From: Arenicola marina
Taxonomy: Eukaryota; Annelida; Polychaeta; Arenicolidae
Reading direction: 5' to 3'
DNA: 64,000 nt
Assembly (NCBI GenBank): GCA_964019135.1
Contig: OZ025250.1
Location: 50,963,357 to 51,027,356, forward strand
Shown here: positions 23,194-35,600 of the stretch, piece after piece
Position numbering within the stretch: the first letter of the stretch is position 1
Layout of the letters: each line of letters opens with the position of its first letter
Notes under the pieces: generated by a model
Database searches by the model: none
What the model was told of the DNA's origin: nothing
What the model saw: the letters and a program-made list of their open reading frames with translations, nothing else
Translations under genes and position numbers: made by a program

Positions 23194-23418
23194 TTACTGA
23201 CCACCACCCCTGTGCTGTGGGGGGCTGGGGGGAAGGCCGATTACTCCAGCTGGATGGTGATCATTGCCCTTGACGAAACCGCCTCGACGGTGATTATTGC
23301 CATGTGCATCGACCTGTTCCACGCTCCGCCTTTTTGCGCCTATCCCCAGGCTGGCAGAGACCTGGAGCATGAGGATCACCGCCACAAGCAGGATGGCGCC
23401 GCCAACAAATCTCGACAT
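23194..23418 (-). CDS. small secreted His/Gly-rich peptide precursor, 74 aa
   Basis: The ATG at 23418 lies seven bases inside an exon that begins after a good acceptor (TTTCAG, minus strand, AG at 23427-23426). The stop is TAA at 23196-23194. The protein begins MSRFVGGAILLVAVILMLQV, a clear signal peptide likely cut after SAS at about 21-24. The remaining 50 residues contain a basic KRR site (28-30), an HGNNHRRGG stretch, an HH pair and a Pro-rich C-terminus ending RGGGQ. It looks like a secreted peptide or prohormone-type precursor. A noncoding first exon (about 23930-23838) with a TATA box lies upstream. I do not recognise a family. A weak poly(A) signal (ATTAAA) is at 22919-22914. Confidence 0.6.
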   Translation of the reverse strand: MSRFVGGAILLVAVILMLQVSASLGIGAKRRSVEQVDAHGNNHRRGGFVKGNDHHPAGVIGLPPSPPQHRGGGQ

Positions 23419-23837
23419 CCTGGCTCTGAAATATGGAGATCGTCCAGTAATAGCAACAAACCGATCATTATTACTGCGCATATGGAGCGCTTTAATCGGT
23501 TTAAAGTTACTCAAGCAGCTATATTTTCCAGAGAGAATACTGTGAAGTACATTTAAGCACAGACAACCGATCGTTATTGTGTGGTATAAGGAGTTTAATG
23601 AAGGAAAAGGTAGTTACATCTTAGTATGGACGACGACGGCGTTCTGGATTCAAGGCAGGTATAAGATATAGCACATTAGGTGTGGCATAGACTTGAATTC
23701 CACGTTCGTATTGCGGCAAGAAACTTGGACTTGAATTTGATGCGTTACGTCCTTAGTTCTATGAAAATGTTACTCGATCGAAAATATTGGACGTCAAATG
23801 ATGTGGAGTATGACTAATTATGGTTGAGATGACTCAC

Positions 23838-23930
23838 CGTTCGGTGTGAGGAGTGAAATCTCGGAGCAGCGTTGCTTCAAAATAAAGACAAACTGTTGGG
23901 ACAAGTCGTCTTTGGGGTGAATTAAGACTG
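23838..23930 (-). other. noncoding first exon of the small secreted peptide gene
   Basis: The exon runs from a start inferred about 28 bases after the TATA box to a strong donor, CG|GTGAGTC, at 23838-23831 on the minus strand. The next acceptor is at 23427-23426. Confidence 0.5.
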
Positions 23931-23957
23931 AATGCGGACCAAAGCAACGAAAACCTT

Positions 23958-23965
23958 TATTTATA
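23958..23965 (-). promoter_or_regulatory. TATA box of the small secreted peptide gene
   Basis: TATAAATA on the minus strand lies about 120 bases before a perfect splice donor and 540 bases before the start codon. Its spacing places a start site near 23930. Confidence 0.5.
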
Positions 23966-23969
23966 GGTA

Positions 23970-25475
23970 GGTACCTGGCTGCTCTCTCGGGTGGCTATGA
24001 CGTCGCAGGGATAACGGGTACTCCCGTCATCTTGGCTGGGTGGGGGAGGGGTAATGTTTTCCGCCTTGTATATATCGGTCTATGAGAATAACATTGACTG
24101 TCCTGAAGCGACCTCTTTCAATAAAAATATCTTCGCCTACAGAAATTTCTAAACAAACGCAGGGTTCAAAAGAAGATGGGGACACTGATATTTTGGTTAC
24201 CGTGTGTGCCCCCCCCCCTCCGCCCCCCTCCCCACCTCCGTCCTCCTACCATCACGTGGTGACCTGAGACACCCACACACGAGGGCGCTATGGTTCAAGG
24301 AACAGTTTGGCTATTGGTATTTTGCGGACCAGAACGGAACGGAACGAAGCCGCTGGAGTGGTGGTCACTTTACCACTAGCCGAATAATTATAATATAATC
24401 ATTCGCGCCATTTCCAATGGAACGCCCCTTGTGGGCAGTGATGGCAGGAAGGGTATATGAACACCCCGCTTAAATTGTATGTTTGCTGTCCTGTCTGACC
24501 AGATGTTGTGCCTATTTGAAGGACGGAGCCTCTTGAGCTATGTTGGCAGGCAGGCATGGCGGTAGATAATGATGCTGCGCGTTGGGGTGCCGGCGCCGGC
24601 GTCTGGCGCATTCATCCAACCTCAACCCCACGTTTCTTAAGCTAGTGTGGCCTGCATACGAACAAAGGGGCCCAAATTACTTCATGTGAAACAAAAATGA
24701 TGTATTCAGTGTCGATTTTTCCAAGTTCTCAGTGTCGAATATGGATTTTTCCAAGTTCTCAGTGTCGAATATGGAGTTTTTACGACGTTCCGTGTCCTTT
24801 TTTGGCTGAGTTCAGTGTCGTTTTAAACAAGAATCTATGTCGATGTGTTTCAGATCCTCAGTGACGGAATTTGGTGGTCAATGTCGAATGCCGATTTTTC
24901 AAATATGCATGTAGTGAACATACGGTGTGTGCGTATCGACCCATAATCAATGTCAAAGATCATGACTTTTTTTAGTTGTTTTCTGTTCTGCATATCATTA
25001 AAATGCGATAACAACGAGCAGAGGACAGACAATAGCCCAATCGCGTTCCTTTCCATTCCGCACATCTCCTATATAACTAATTCATTGGCTGAGGTCACAC
25101 ATAGGAAGCAGTGGGGCAAGCAAACGAAGTCTGGCCAGTCCATAAGCTTATAGGTGACCACCAGCTTAGACATGCACAGACACAGAGTAATTTATTGTAC
25201 GGTCATCGCAGTGTGCACTAGTCCAGCTTAGGGTTCCAACGGGTCTTTACGCCATGAATGTCCATGTAGTTTACCACCTAAATAGCAAATAACACGCATT
25301 TAATTAAATGCATAATAGAGGAAATTATTGATTTATTCTGCTTCAAAATCAATTATATGTGTTCTTATCTCATAATGATGACGCGTTAATATAGCATACA
25401 CCGAAAGCATGTAGCATGTATTTCAAACTGCAGACGAACAGGTCTTTATCTGGAGTCATTTCTTCCTCCCTTTGC
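23970..25475. other. spacer without recognised genes
   Basis: It holds a C-rich run (24208-24240), a short tandem of three to four 30-bp units sharing CAGTGTCGAATATGG (24700-24830), and otherwise nothing I can name. Confidence 0.5.
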
Positions 25476-25477
25476 AG

Positions 25478-25725
25478 GGGCCGCCCCGATAGCTCAGTGG
25501 GTTAGAGCGCTCGCATTGAGTGATCTGGCCACCTGAGAGCCTAACGGCATGTGGATCGACGGTTTGAGCCCCGCTGTGGCCATGCATGTATGTCTGGTCG
25601 CAGGATAAAGATACCATGTCCTTCTTCGCAAAGATTAGGGGGTTACCCCCGGAGATATGGCTCCGCTCTTCCTTTCTTCTCCCATTGACGCGATATGACC
25701 AAAAGCGTCCTGAATATACACCCAG
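25478..25725 (+). mobile_element. tRNA-derived SINE, copy 2
   Basis: The head has CCGATAGCTCAGTGGGTTAG (A box) and GACGGTTTGAGCCCC (B box) at tRNA-like spacing. It is followed by the family body (GGATAAAGATACCATG; GACATGGCTCCACTC-like; GACGCGATATGACCAAAA) and a short tail. The head resembles an Ala- or Thr-type tRNA. Confidence 0.85.
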
Positions 25726-26820
25726 TCAGTCCATGCGTGCACACACGTGGCCTAAAAACCGGTTCATCACACTATTCACAAGGTGAGCGATAATATCAGT
25801 ATCAGAGGTGGATTCAGCTGTCAACTTATCCCTAAATCGTTCCTTTTCGACAAATTTCCCGAGGAATTATGTTTTATGAAGTGCTATTTTTTATATAAAA
25901 ATGTCGTTTTTTGTTAAAAATGGCAAGTTCTTTGTAACGGTTTATTTTAACTGCGTAACGCGTGAGACGTATTCATACCGGAATGAAGACTCAAGCACCA
26001 ATATGTGAATTACTACGAGAAAGCCGAGGGACAGCGCAGTCCACCGGCGGAAAAACTAACGCTGAGAGGTTTGATGTGGTTTCCCAGATCAAAAACATCA
26101 CATCAGGGCGCCATAAAAGCGTCATAAATGCGTCATCAAAACGTCATTAGGACATCATCAAGGCAGTATCAATGCGTCATCAATACGTGATCAAGGTGCT
26201 ACGATGCGTCATAAAGACGTCATAAAGACGTCATAACGGCGTCATCAAAACGGCGCCATCAACACGTCATTAGGGCGTCATCAAGACGTCATTAGGCGTC
26301 ACCAATGCGTCATGATGGCGTTATTATGACAGTCTAGTGCCTTAACCACTATACCATGGAAGCATTTACAAGAGGATGAATCAAAGTTGAGTTGCAATAT
26401 TCAATGATTGTCGAACACATTTCATGAGACAAAAATAAGTATATTTTTAAAAACACGGTAAAGAATGCCGATATCACAGGTGGTTTATACGCTAAACGAT
26501 GTTTTTACTTAGTTTGTTTCTCATTGCAAGAGTTATATTCCACGGGCTAATGCTATTTGACCTTGAATGACCTGTACAATATACCCTCCGGTGACCCTTC
26601 ATCCCCTAATAACAGGCCAATAACCTGGATGACTTCTCGCGGCCTCGATGTGTGTCAAGCAGATGCAGCCGAGGAAGCCGTTTAACGTGTCCCGCGAACC
26701 AGGTCCATTGTGTTCACAGTTCGCGCCTCACGTCTCCAAGTCTCACATTATTTGAACCCAAACCGGCAACATTTAAACTCACTTGGCACTCGTGTGCTAA
26801 ACTGGGCCAAAGATACCCCT
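25725..26820. repeat. spacer with degenerate CGTCAT repeats
   Basis: Between about 26100 and 26310 a 12-13-bp motif, close to GCGTCATCAA with many ACGTCAT cores, repeats some 15 times. The rest shows nothing recognised. Confidence 0.6.
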
Positions 26821-26824
26821 GAGA

Positions 26825-27662
26825 TAGTTATAGTAATGTATAAAACAGCCCCAACCTGCTGGTGGTAATGTATGAAACAGCCCCAACATGCTGGTAGTAA
26901 TGTATAAAACAGCCCCAACCTGCTGATAGTAACGTATAAAACAGCCCCAACCTGCTAGTATTAATGTATAAAACAGCGCCAACCTGCTGGTAGTAATGTA
27001 TAAAACAGCCCCAATCTGCTGGTAGTAATGTATAAAACAGCCCCAACCTGCCGATAGTAATGTATAAAACAGCCCCAACCTGCTGATAGTAATGTATAAC
27101 ACATCCCCGATCTGCTGGTAGTAATGTATAAAACAACCCCAACCTGCTGGTAGTAATGTATAAAACAGCCCCAATCTGCTGGTAGTAATGTATAAAACAG
27201 CCCCAACCTGCTGATAGTAATGTATAAAACAGCCCCAACCTGCTGGTAGTAATGTATCAAACAGCCCCAACCTGCTGGTAGTAATGTATAAAACAGCCCC
27301 AACCTGCTGGTAGTAATGTATAAAACAGCCCCAACCTACTGGTAGTAATGTATAAAACACCCACAACCTGCCGATAGTAATGTATAAGACAGCCCCAACC
27401 TGCTGATAGTAATGTATAAAACATCCCCGATCTGCTGGTAGTAATGTATAAAACAGCCCCAACCTACTGGTAGTAATGTATAAAACACCCACAACCTGCC
27501 GATAGTAATGTATAAAACAGCCCCGATCTGCTGGTAGTAATGTATAAAACAGCCCCAACCTGCTGGTAGTAATGTATAAAACAACCCCAACCTGCTGGTA
27601 GTAATGTATAAAACAGTCCCAACCTGCTGGTAGTAATGTAGAAAACAGCCCCAACCTGCCGG
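26825..27662. repeat. 32-bp minisatellite, about 26 units
   Basis: Units are close to TGTATAAAACAGCCCCAACC plus TGCTGGTAGTAA at 32-bp steps. Each contains TATAAAA on the + strand. The frame on the minus strand that reads repeated FYTLLPAGWGC is repeat-derived. Confidence 0.9.
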
Positions 27663-27679
27663 TCTGCAGTAAACAAGTC

Positions 27680-28360
27680 ACGCACACAAAATAAAAAACA
27701 TAAAATTAATATCTTGCCACTTGAGTGCAAACGATAGACTAATAACTCAATCAAAACACCTTATTTTGTAATAAATGTGTCATTTGTTGCTGGTGGTGGA
27801 ACCTCAGTACCAGGCCACAAATTCAACCGATGGAATGATGTCACTTTGGGCGTGTCGTTTAGCAACCATCACGGAGCCAGGACGGAGGGAGATCCAGGGG
27901 GTCGATACCCCTCCCCCCACCTCTCCTTGATTCGCACATGGCAACCTTCTCTCTCGTTGATTCCTACAGTTAACACTACTCACGTAATGCCCTATATTTA
28001 ACTATCTTCCCTCCCGTTGGGTCCTACGTTTAACGGATACCCCTTCGGTAATATCCTACATTTAACCATCTTCCTTCTCGGTGCGTCCTATATTTGACAA
28101 TTTTTGCTCTAGTTGGACATTTAACGACCTTTGCTCCCGTTGGACATCCCATCTAACAGATCCTTCATCTACAACTGGTTTGCCGCATTAAGCAATTGCG
28201 TTGAAAGCTTTGGCCTCAGGGATGTTTCACTTGTTGACATCCAGTCCTAGGATGGGGTTAATACCTTCACATACACAGAGTACGGTTCAAAATACGTAAA
28301 CATTGGGTTCTGAACTTCTTGCGAGCAATTTGTGTGGCGTATGGATTATGTTCAATGGCT
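27680..28360. other. spacer with a weak degenerate repeat
   Basis: From about 27940 to 28160 a loosely repeated motif (TTTAAC after TCCTA, with CTTC..TC.CGTTGG) suggests an old tandem array of about 50 bp. There is no gene. Confidence 0.4.
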
Positions 28361-28364
28361 TTCA

Positions 28365-28590
28365 GGACTAATTTGTACAAATGCGCGACGCATTTTTCCT
28401 ATCAATTTGCGCAGCGCCGCCCTGGCGAGCGAGTGTGAAAATGCATTGAAGACGTAGGCGACAACAGAGATATAATGGACCCCTAGCGGAGTGAGTCGAA
28501 GGCAGAGTGAATGCATAGCTGCAATACTTTACATTGATGACAGGCGCCTTGATCCGTGATGTTAATATTCGTATTGCATAAATATTCATG
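28365..28590 (-). repeat. dispersed repeat D, copy 1
   Basis: It shares CAATTTGCGCAGCGCCGCCC, CCCTAGCGGAGTGAGT and flanking blocks with 45490-45660 (same strand), and in reverse with 36100-36235 and 46290-46400. It is a multi-copy noncoding element of unknown type. Confidence 0.7.
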
Positions 28591-28734
28591 TTGTATTTCT
28601 AAATGCAAAAAATATGGTGGTCACGATTTTCCTAAGGAGGACAATTTTAAATAGATTGGAGCTATAACTGAGGCCAATTAACTGATATACAAAACTTGGA
28701 TCACTGCTGCAGGACTGTAGACTGAGGCGACACA

Positions 28735-28830
28735 AACAATGTGTCGATGCTGGCGACCACTTAAGTATGTGTAGCCGTTTAACAATGTGTCGATTCTGGC
28801 GACCACTTAAGTATGTGTAGCCGTTTATCT
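28735..28830. repeat. 44-bp direct duplication
   Basis: Two almost identical units share AATGTGTCGATTCTGGCGAC and CACTTAAGTATGTGTAGCCG. Confidence 0.8.
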
Positions 28831-29159
28831 CACTTAGTTATTATCTCAATCGGAATAGTGAGTCCTGGCTCAAATAATCTAAATATTATATTTATATAGA
28901 ATATGATGATAGTTTATCAACTAGTATGATAAGAAAACGAATAGGCCTCCGCCTATGAAAATGAAAATGAAAATCCAGGGGGGATCTAGGGGGGGGGGGG
29001 TAATTATCAAAGCTGCATCTTGCATCTGAAGTATGGAACCAGCCTCCCGGCTGCCCCTCCGGTCGTAAAAATATGGGTGGACCCCGACCCCCCCGCTCGC
29101 AAATTTTTGGTCACCCTCCACCCCTCTTTTCAAATTCCTAGACCGCCCCTGATAACCGC

Positions 29160-29480
29160 TGGAGAGGGGGGGGGGGGTATTTGCGTTCCTCGTGATTGGG
29201 CTTTTCATTTCACCGTGAACTGGGAATGAGAAAAATAATTCTTCGTGAACTGGGAATGGAGTATTAGCCGACCGCCGTGATCAAGGATTTTCATTAGTCG
29301 TGAATTTTAGTATTACAGCCGTGATTATAGTATTATAATATTATAGTAGTATTATAGTATTATAGCCGTGAATCCGGAAATCGTCAATTTACTATCGTGT
29401 ATCCGCCCTTCCATTGCGTGCGGTGAGTTGCTTTTAATTCATCGCGACGTGGGAATAAAGAATTGTATTCTTCGTGATCT
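29160..29480 (+). repeat. dispersed repeat E, copy 1
   Basis: A G run is followed by GTTCCTCG.GA and several CGTGAACTGGGAATG motifs. The same order recurs at 37150-37445 in the same orientation. Confidence 0.75.
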
Positions 29481-30833
29481 GGGAACACGACCCTCCCTTG
29501 CCCCCCCCCCACCCCACCCTCACCGCTCGTCCCCCACTCCGCCTCCGCCCAGCTTGGTCTTTTCGAATGAAGATTTCATCCGGCATTAATCTCTGTGATG
29601 TGAACGACTGCAAGCATTTATGCAATTCAAGTCTTATTCAACTGTACTGTCCTTTCTTTTGCGATCTATTCTTTTTGAAACATATAAAGAAATATTGCAC
29701 GCGATAAAGCATTATTCAGCGTAAACGCTGGCCATCAAGCAAGCTAAAAGAAGGACAGTGCGTGAAGCGTTGCGTAGCAATGGTTGCCATTGGATGCAAT
29801 GGATACAATACAGATGAGGCGTCACAACAAGCGCGCTCCTTGTTTTAGTTTGCGTGATAACTGACGTTTTACAGTGAATGGAACTACATCATGTGTCATA
29901 TTTCTTAGGATACTACAGAAAGAAATGAATGCCAAAGAATAGAGAGTAAGTTGACTTAATTCGGTTGTTGGGTTGTTTTTCGCTGTGAGTGAAATTTGGA
30001 GCAATCTCTGAATGCTAGACGTTGTAAACACGAAAGAAACATTTATCCCTTGCGCAGTAAGCAAGACAGTGCAGCACTATAGTCGGCACGGAAACTATTT
30101 GTCGCCTCATTTTCTAATTAGACACGAAATATTTCTTTGACAAGCCTAAAATCAGTTTATATTTGTCAACTTGAACCAAAGACCCAACAGAATTTGGCAT
30201 ACTCACAGTCCTGTTGTCAAATGAATTCACATGATCCCAACGTTATGAGTTTCACGCAAACGAAGCAGACAAGTTTCGCTATGGCCGTTGCTCTGTTTAC
30301 CTTGTCATCTGTCATGTCTGTGGGCGATAGTATTGCTGGTATTTTGGGCAGGAGGGTTAGGTTGTGTCAATGTCAAGCCGTAACTTGAATTAAGCTTACA
30401 TGCGTTTATAGTTCCTCTCATATGCATGAACCCTGAAGCTACAAACTCATTCCTTTTATATTGCTTTTGCTTTGAGACGCTAAAATTAGTGTTTGTATAG
30501 AAACTGTGCATGGGCACATGCTTTGTCGCCTCTTATATTGCCTGATATTAGACTCTTCCGTGGGCTTACGTCTTTTAACCAATGAAAACGCAGGAATATG
30601 ACCTTCACCTTACGACGTCGTAACGAAGGCGGCTGTCAACACACTTTCGTGTGCTATACTGTATGCTAGAGACTATCGTGTTGTGCTGTTATTAAACAAG
30701 ATACACTTTCAAGTAAGTTAAAATCACAAGGGTCTCGTGTAATGGAGCAAATAAATACATAAATCGTGGCTGCAAATGGTGCACGGACAAAAATATTTAC
30801 GAAAACGAGGCGACAGATATTAAACGCGCCGCC
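29480..30833. other. spacer without recognised genes
   Basis: No similarity or splice pattern supports a gene. The short open frames have no recognisable domain. Confidence 0.4.
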
Positions 30834-31636
30834 TATAGGGCTGTACAGTCACTTCGGGATCTTATCGAGACCTCACGAGACAGGGATACCTATGCTCCAC
30901 GTCAATGCCTAGGATCAACGGCCTGTACGTGCTGCCTACCTTCCGGTTGTTTGCCTTCACTCGCCTCAGACACAAGATCGGCTAAAGCTGTCCTTGGAAG
31001 CACAAATAACAACTGAAGTTATATGCATATCCGAATTATAACCATCCGAGTAGATTTATGTAATGTATGAGCGGTTAGGCAGTTGATAAACCAGAATGCG
31101 GTTGTCTCATGAGTGACTGTCAGTGTCAGGCGATCTGACGTGCTGCGCGGGGTTTTCCATATCGTATGACGTAATAATCATCATGACGCGCGTGTCTGCG
31201 CGCGGTATCTATGGTTACGTAACAACGCTCCTTATATGGACTGAGCAGGTGAGGACAATGGTGCTCCGTTTGTCGTAGAACTGTAAACATCGATGATTTG
31301 GCTCAAAATACAACGCTTTCAACAGTGTCATCGAACGGACCACATGCATTATGGAGAGATAAATGTCTTATCTTTAATTATATAATGATTATATAATTAG
31401 CCATGCCTGGACCAAAGCAAACAAAAAATAGTTTCACACCCACTCGATTCTTCACGCACAAACCGCGCAGCCGGCCGGTTCCCAACACTAAAACGTTGAC
31501 TACAATGAGTGCGATTCACGCAGTTGCAGCAAGGCACCAGCGTGATGCGCACTCGTTCTAAGAGCACGTGTTTTTTTGTTGGTCCCCAAAAGACCTAAAC
31601 CGGAAATAGAACCCGCGAGAACTGTACAGCCCTATA
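30834..31636 (-). mobile_element. TIR element family B, copy 2 (about 800 bp)
   Basis: The ends are TATAGGGCTGTACAGT and its inverse complement ACTGTACAGCCCTATA. The interior is the reverse of 5364-6056 (shared AATGTCTTATCTTT on one strand, CATCGATG, GTTACGTAACAACGCTCC). It carries no transposase frame. Confidence 0.8.
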
Positions 31637-32390
31637 GTGGGACCGTCAGCGCAGTGGCGCCACCACGCGAATGCGAAAAAGGCCCTTGCTCGAGTTCCCC
31701 ATTAGCTTTCAGATGATCACGCTGACTTTATTGTTTGCATTATGACAATAATGAAAGCTCATGTGGCTTGTATGCATGACGCTATGACTCGTGATGCAAT
31801 AATGGTATGTTCGCTAGGTGGCGATAGTGATAATTGTTGAGTCGGTTGGTAAGCGGTTTCCACGTGTGAACTGTTGACCAACCGATCCTGCGACCGTTGT
31901 TACGCCTAATGAAGACATGATCGTACCGTGTGATCCCGGCATAACGGTATGTAGTGTATCGAAGTTTTCGTACCCCAGTGGAGTTTGGGTAAAAATCTTA
32001 ACGCTGTTCAAATTTCCAAACAAAAGTTTGAGTGAGGAATGTCAGCTGAGACTGAGAGATGGCCTTCGACAACATGGTGCATTCCCCTTGAAGTATTGGA
32101 GAGTTTCGCTGGGCGTTTTCTCATTACCGGTATTTCTTATTATGTACATGGCGTTTGCAAGTTAGTTGTAAATCTAATTGAAACTAATTCATTGTACATG
32201 CGCACATGCGACCATACATATATATACAATGTCATATATAATGCATCAGCTATTGGCGATGTGGAAACATAGTCAGGGTTTACTACATTTCTAATATCTC
32301 CGCTTGCAGAGTGGACTAGCAATGTCCAATTCCACATGTCCGCATAACAATTGGCCTTGGCCACACATATTACCGGGACTCAAAATTAAA
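31637..32390. other. spacer downstream of the GST gene
   Basis: No gene is recognised. At 32388-32455 a unit with AAAATGCATTTATTGAAT occurs three times. On the minus strand each supplies AATAAA, so this array could serve as the poly(A) region of the GST gene. Confidence 0.5.
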
Positions 32391-32604
32391 AAATGCATTT
32401 ATTGAATTTAAAAAAATGCATTTATTGAATTAAAAAAAATGCATTTATTGAATAAACATTAAGCCATCGTCAGACATTAAACGTTTTCCACTTACACATG
32501 CCACCACAGGGTGCGTATTTATTATCTGCGTAACATAATTTTCTTCACCAAAAGCAGTTTCGCAAATCGGTCACCGATGGTTCTTTGAACTGCTCCTGCC
32601 GCTA

Positions 32605-35600
32605 CTATTCTTTTAACAGCCGAAATTTGGAGCCCATTTCTATAATAGCAGCATGGACTTCGTCAAAGTGAGGCTGCAGCTTCGCTTTCACTCTGACCAG
32701 CCACGCCGCCATCTTGGGTCGACCTTTGCTCACGTCGACTCCGATGCTGACCGGTTGCATCAGCTCGCAGATGGCCAGAAGGTCAGCCAAGGTCATGGTG
32801 TTCCCGACGATGTAGTCCCCACGGCTGAGGAAGACGCTCTCCATCCGATCCAGAGCGCCCTCCAGGGTCGCTATATTGGTCCTAACTTCTTCGGGATCCA
32901 CTGGTAAGCCACGAAGTCCTTTCACGACCTGTAAATGTAAATGTCAGCGGATTGGGAATTATTTACTCCAGAGCTCATCTCTTAAAGCAATATACTTACA
33001 TGCGCCATCTCAGATTTTTTGCATTTTAGAATCAAGACTAAATGTATCTCAAAATATAGTTATAATAGAAATACAGCTGTTCAGGCAGTTGCTTCCCGGT
33101 AAAGTCGTACCACTATCTGAACTGTAACGTCTTGTGGCGAGATTAGTGCAACAATTGGTTGACAGAATGCCACAGAGCATCATCAGCTGCAATAAAACAT
33201 GTGGCACTTTCATAATTACCAAAGTGCAGCTGCTAAATCGATATCAGTCTCGTTCCTAAATTTTCTACGCATTACGCCCATCGATCTTGGCTTTAGTTAG
33301 CGAGAAATATCTGTATAAATAGCTTTAATATACGCAAGTGTAGATTTAGCATGTGTGACGATCTCGGGTTTGCAATGGTGACTTTGTATAGAATTTTGAT
33401 TATTAGACTTACAGATGACGTGCAAATCGTGGCCGCCTTGAATGGAACTTACGTGAGACACGAACACGCTGCCATCACCATGGCGATGTAACCCGGTGTG
33501 ATGCCAGGCGATAAACTCGTCCACGAGCGCCCTCTGGCGGACATCCGTGGGATACCAGTCCTGGGGAATGACGTCACGTGTTGCCACCAAGTAACGCAAA
33601 ATGGCGACACTGTGAGAGACGGATAGACATGTTAATTAGAAATATATTCTAACAGGCACCAGCAAGCGAGAGTAGAGCCACCCGTTTCTTGGTATAACCG
33701 CCAGGTAGCGACAGAGGGCTATAGAGAATGAAAGGCTTACCTCTCACTTAGCCGAAAGTCGCCATCTTGCATCGCCGGGACGGCCTTCATGGGGTTAATC
33801 CGAGCATATTCCTCTGATTGATGCTCTCCTGTGAGTAAAATGGAGGAAAAGAAACTGGTTTTTGAGGCCACATTGGTATTCACAAGGGATGAACTGGGAG
33901 GCTACACCAGGGAGGCCCCAAGGACCTATTGATCTGTGGTCTAGTGCGCTAACCAATACACCAGGGAGACCCCCAGGACCTGTTGATCTGTGGTCTAGTG
34001 CGCTAACCACTACACCAGGGAGGCTCCAAGGACCTATTGATCTGTGGTCTAGTGCGCTAACCAATACACCAGGGAGACCCCCAGGACCTGTTGATCTGTG
34101 GTCTAGTGCGCTAACCACTACACCAGGGAGGCTCCAAGGACCTATTGATCTGTGGTCTAGTGCGCTAACCACTACACCAGGGAGGCCCCAAGGACCTATT
34201 GATCTGTGGTCTAGTGCGCTAACCAATACACCAGGGAGACCCCCAGGACCTGTTGATCTGTGGTCTAGTGCGCTAACCACTACACCAGGGAGGCTCCAAG
34301 GACCTATTGATCTGTGGTCTAGTGCGCTAACCAATACACCAGAGAGGCCCCCAGGACCATTTGATCTGTGGTCTAGTGAGCTAACCACTACACCAGGGAG
34401 GCCCCCAGGACCTACTGACATGCGGTCTAATGCGCTAACCACTACAGCAGGGAGGCCCCAATGACCTACTGACATGCGCTCTAGTGCGCTAATCACTACA
34501 CCAGGGAGGCCACCAGGACCTACTGACCTGCAGTCTAATGCGCTAACCACTACATCAGGGAGGCCCCCAGGACCATTTGATCTGTGGTCTAGTGCGCTAA
34601 CCATTACACCAGGGAGGCCCCCAGGACCTATTGATCTGCGGTCTAGCGCGCTAACCACTACACCAGGGAGACCCCCAGGACCCATTGATCTGCGGTCTAG
34701 TGCGCTAACCACTACACCAGGGAGGCCACCAGGACTTATTGATCTGTGGTCTAGTGCGCTAACCACTACGCCAGGGAGGCCCCCAGGACCTATTGATCTG
34801 CGGTCTAGCGCGCTAACCACTACACCAGGGAGGCCCCCAGGACCCATTGATCTGCGGTCTAGTGCGCTAACCATTACACCAGGGAGGCCCCCAGGACCAC
34901 TTGATCTGTGGTCTAATGAGCTAACCACTACACCAGGGAGGCCCCAAGGACCCATTGATCTGCGGTCTAGTGCGCTAACCACTACACCAGGGAAGCCCCC
35001 GGGACCTATTGCTCTGCGCTCTAGTGCACTGTTCACGACACCAGGGAGGCCCCCTGCTATGTATGATGAATCAATGAGCGTGAGAATCTGACACGCTGCT
35101 GCCGGGCCAAGACCAGGTTACGGGTGTAATAAAATCACTTATATGATATTAACCATACACTTATATGCACATTTAGTCCCCCTTTAAATGTAAATTCCAA
35201 CTTGATAACGCGCATGGGTCACATATGTACCTTTACTGTCGGTAGTTTATTTCAGTTGAACATGTTATAGATATTTCTGACCAAGTGAAATGACAAAATG
35301 GCGAAGGGGATAAGCTGCCATGAAAGATGCTAATAGTATTTGCTTGAAATGGAATGGTTAAAGGGAACCGCCAGCCTGGCCTCTAACGCTGTTTTACCGA
35401 TTCATATAATACCCAATTGTCTATCTTCCAAATTACAGAATTTTTCGTCCTATCTATAGCTCACAATAAAATTTAGAAGTGACCGCCGTGCACGACTTTG
35501 CCGCCTACCCAGGCCGCAGCCCTTTTTGGAGGTGTGTCTGCGATTGACCAATCAGGGGGCGATACGCTAATTTATTCCAGCCGGAAATTACGCCTATTGT

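Noticed and set aside
25478-25570. tRNA gene candidate with A and B boxes
   Set aside because: The acceptor and anticodon stems do not fold, and the same head with a shared 170-bp body occurs several times, so it is a SINE.
26797-27687. 296-codon frame on the minus strand reading FYTLLPAGWGC repeats
   Set aside because: Product of the 32-bp minisatellite, whose period rotates the frame.
30137-30388. 83-codon frame with a hydrophobic stretch
   Set aside because: No signal peptide at its start, no domain, no splice context; compatible with chance.
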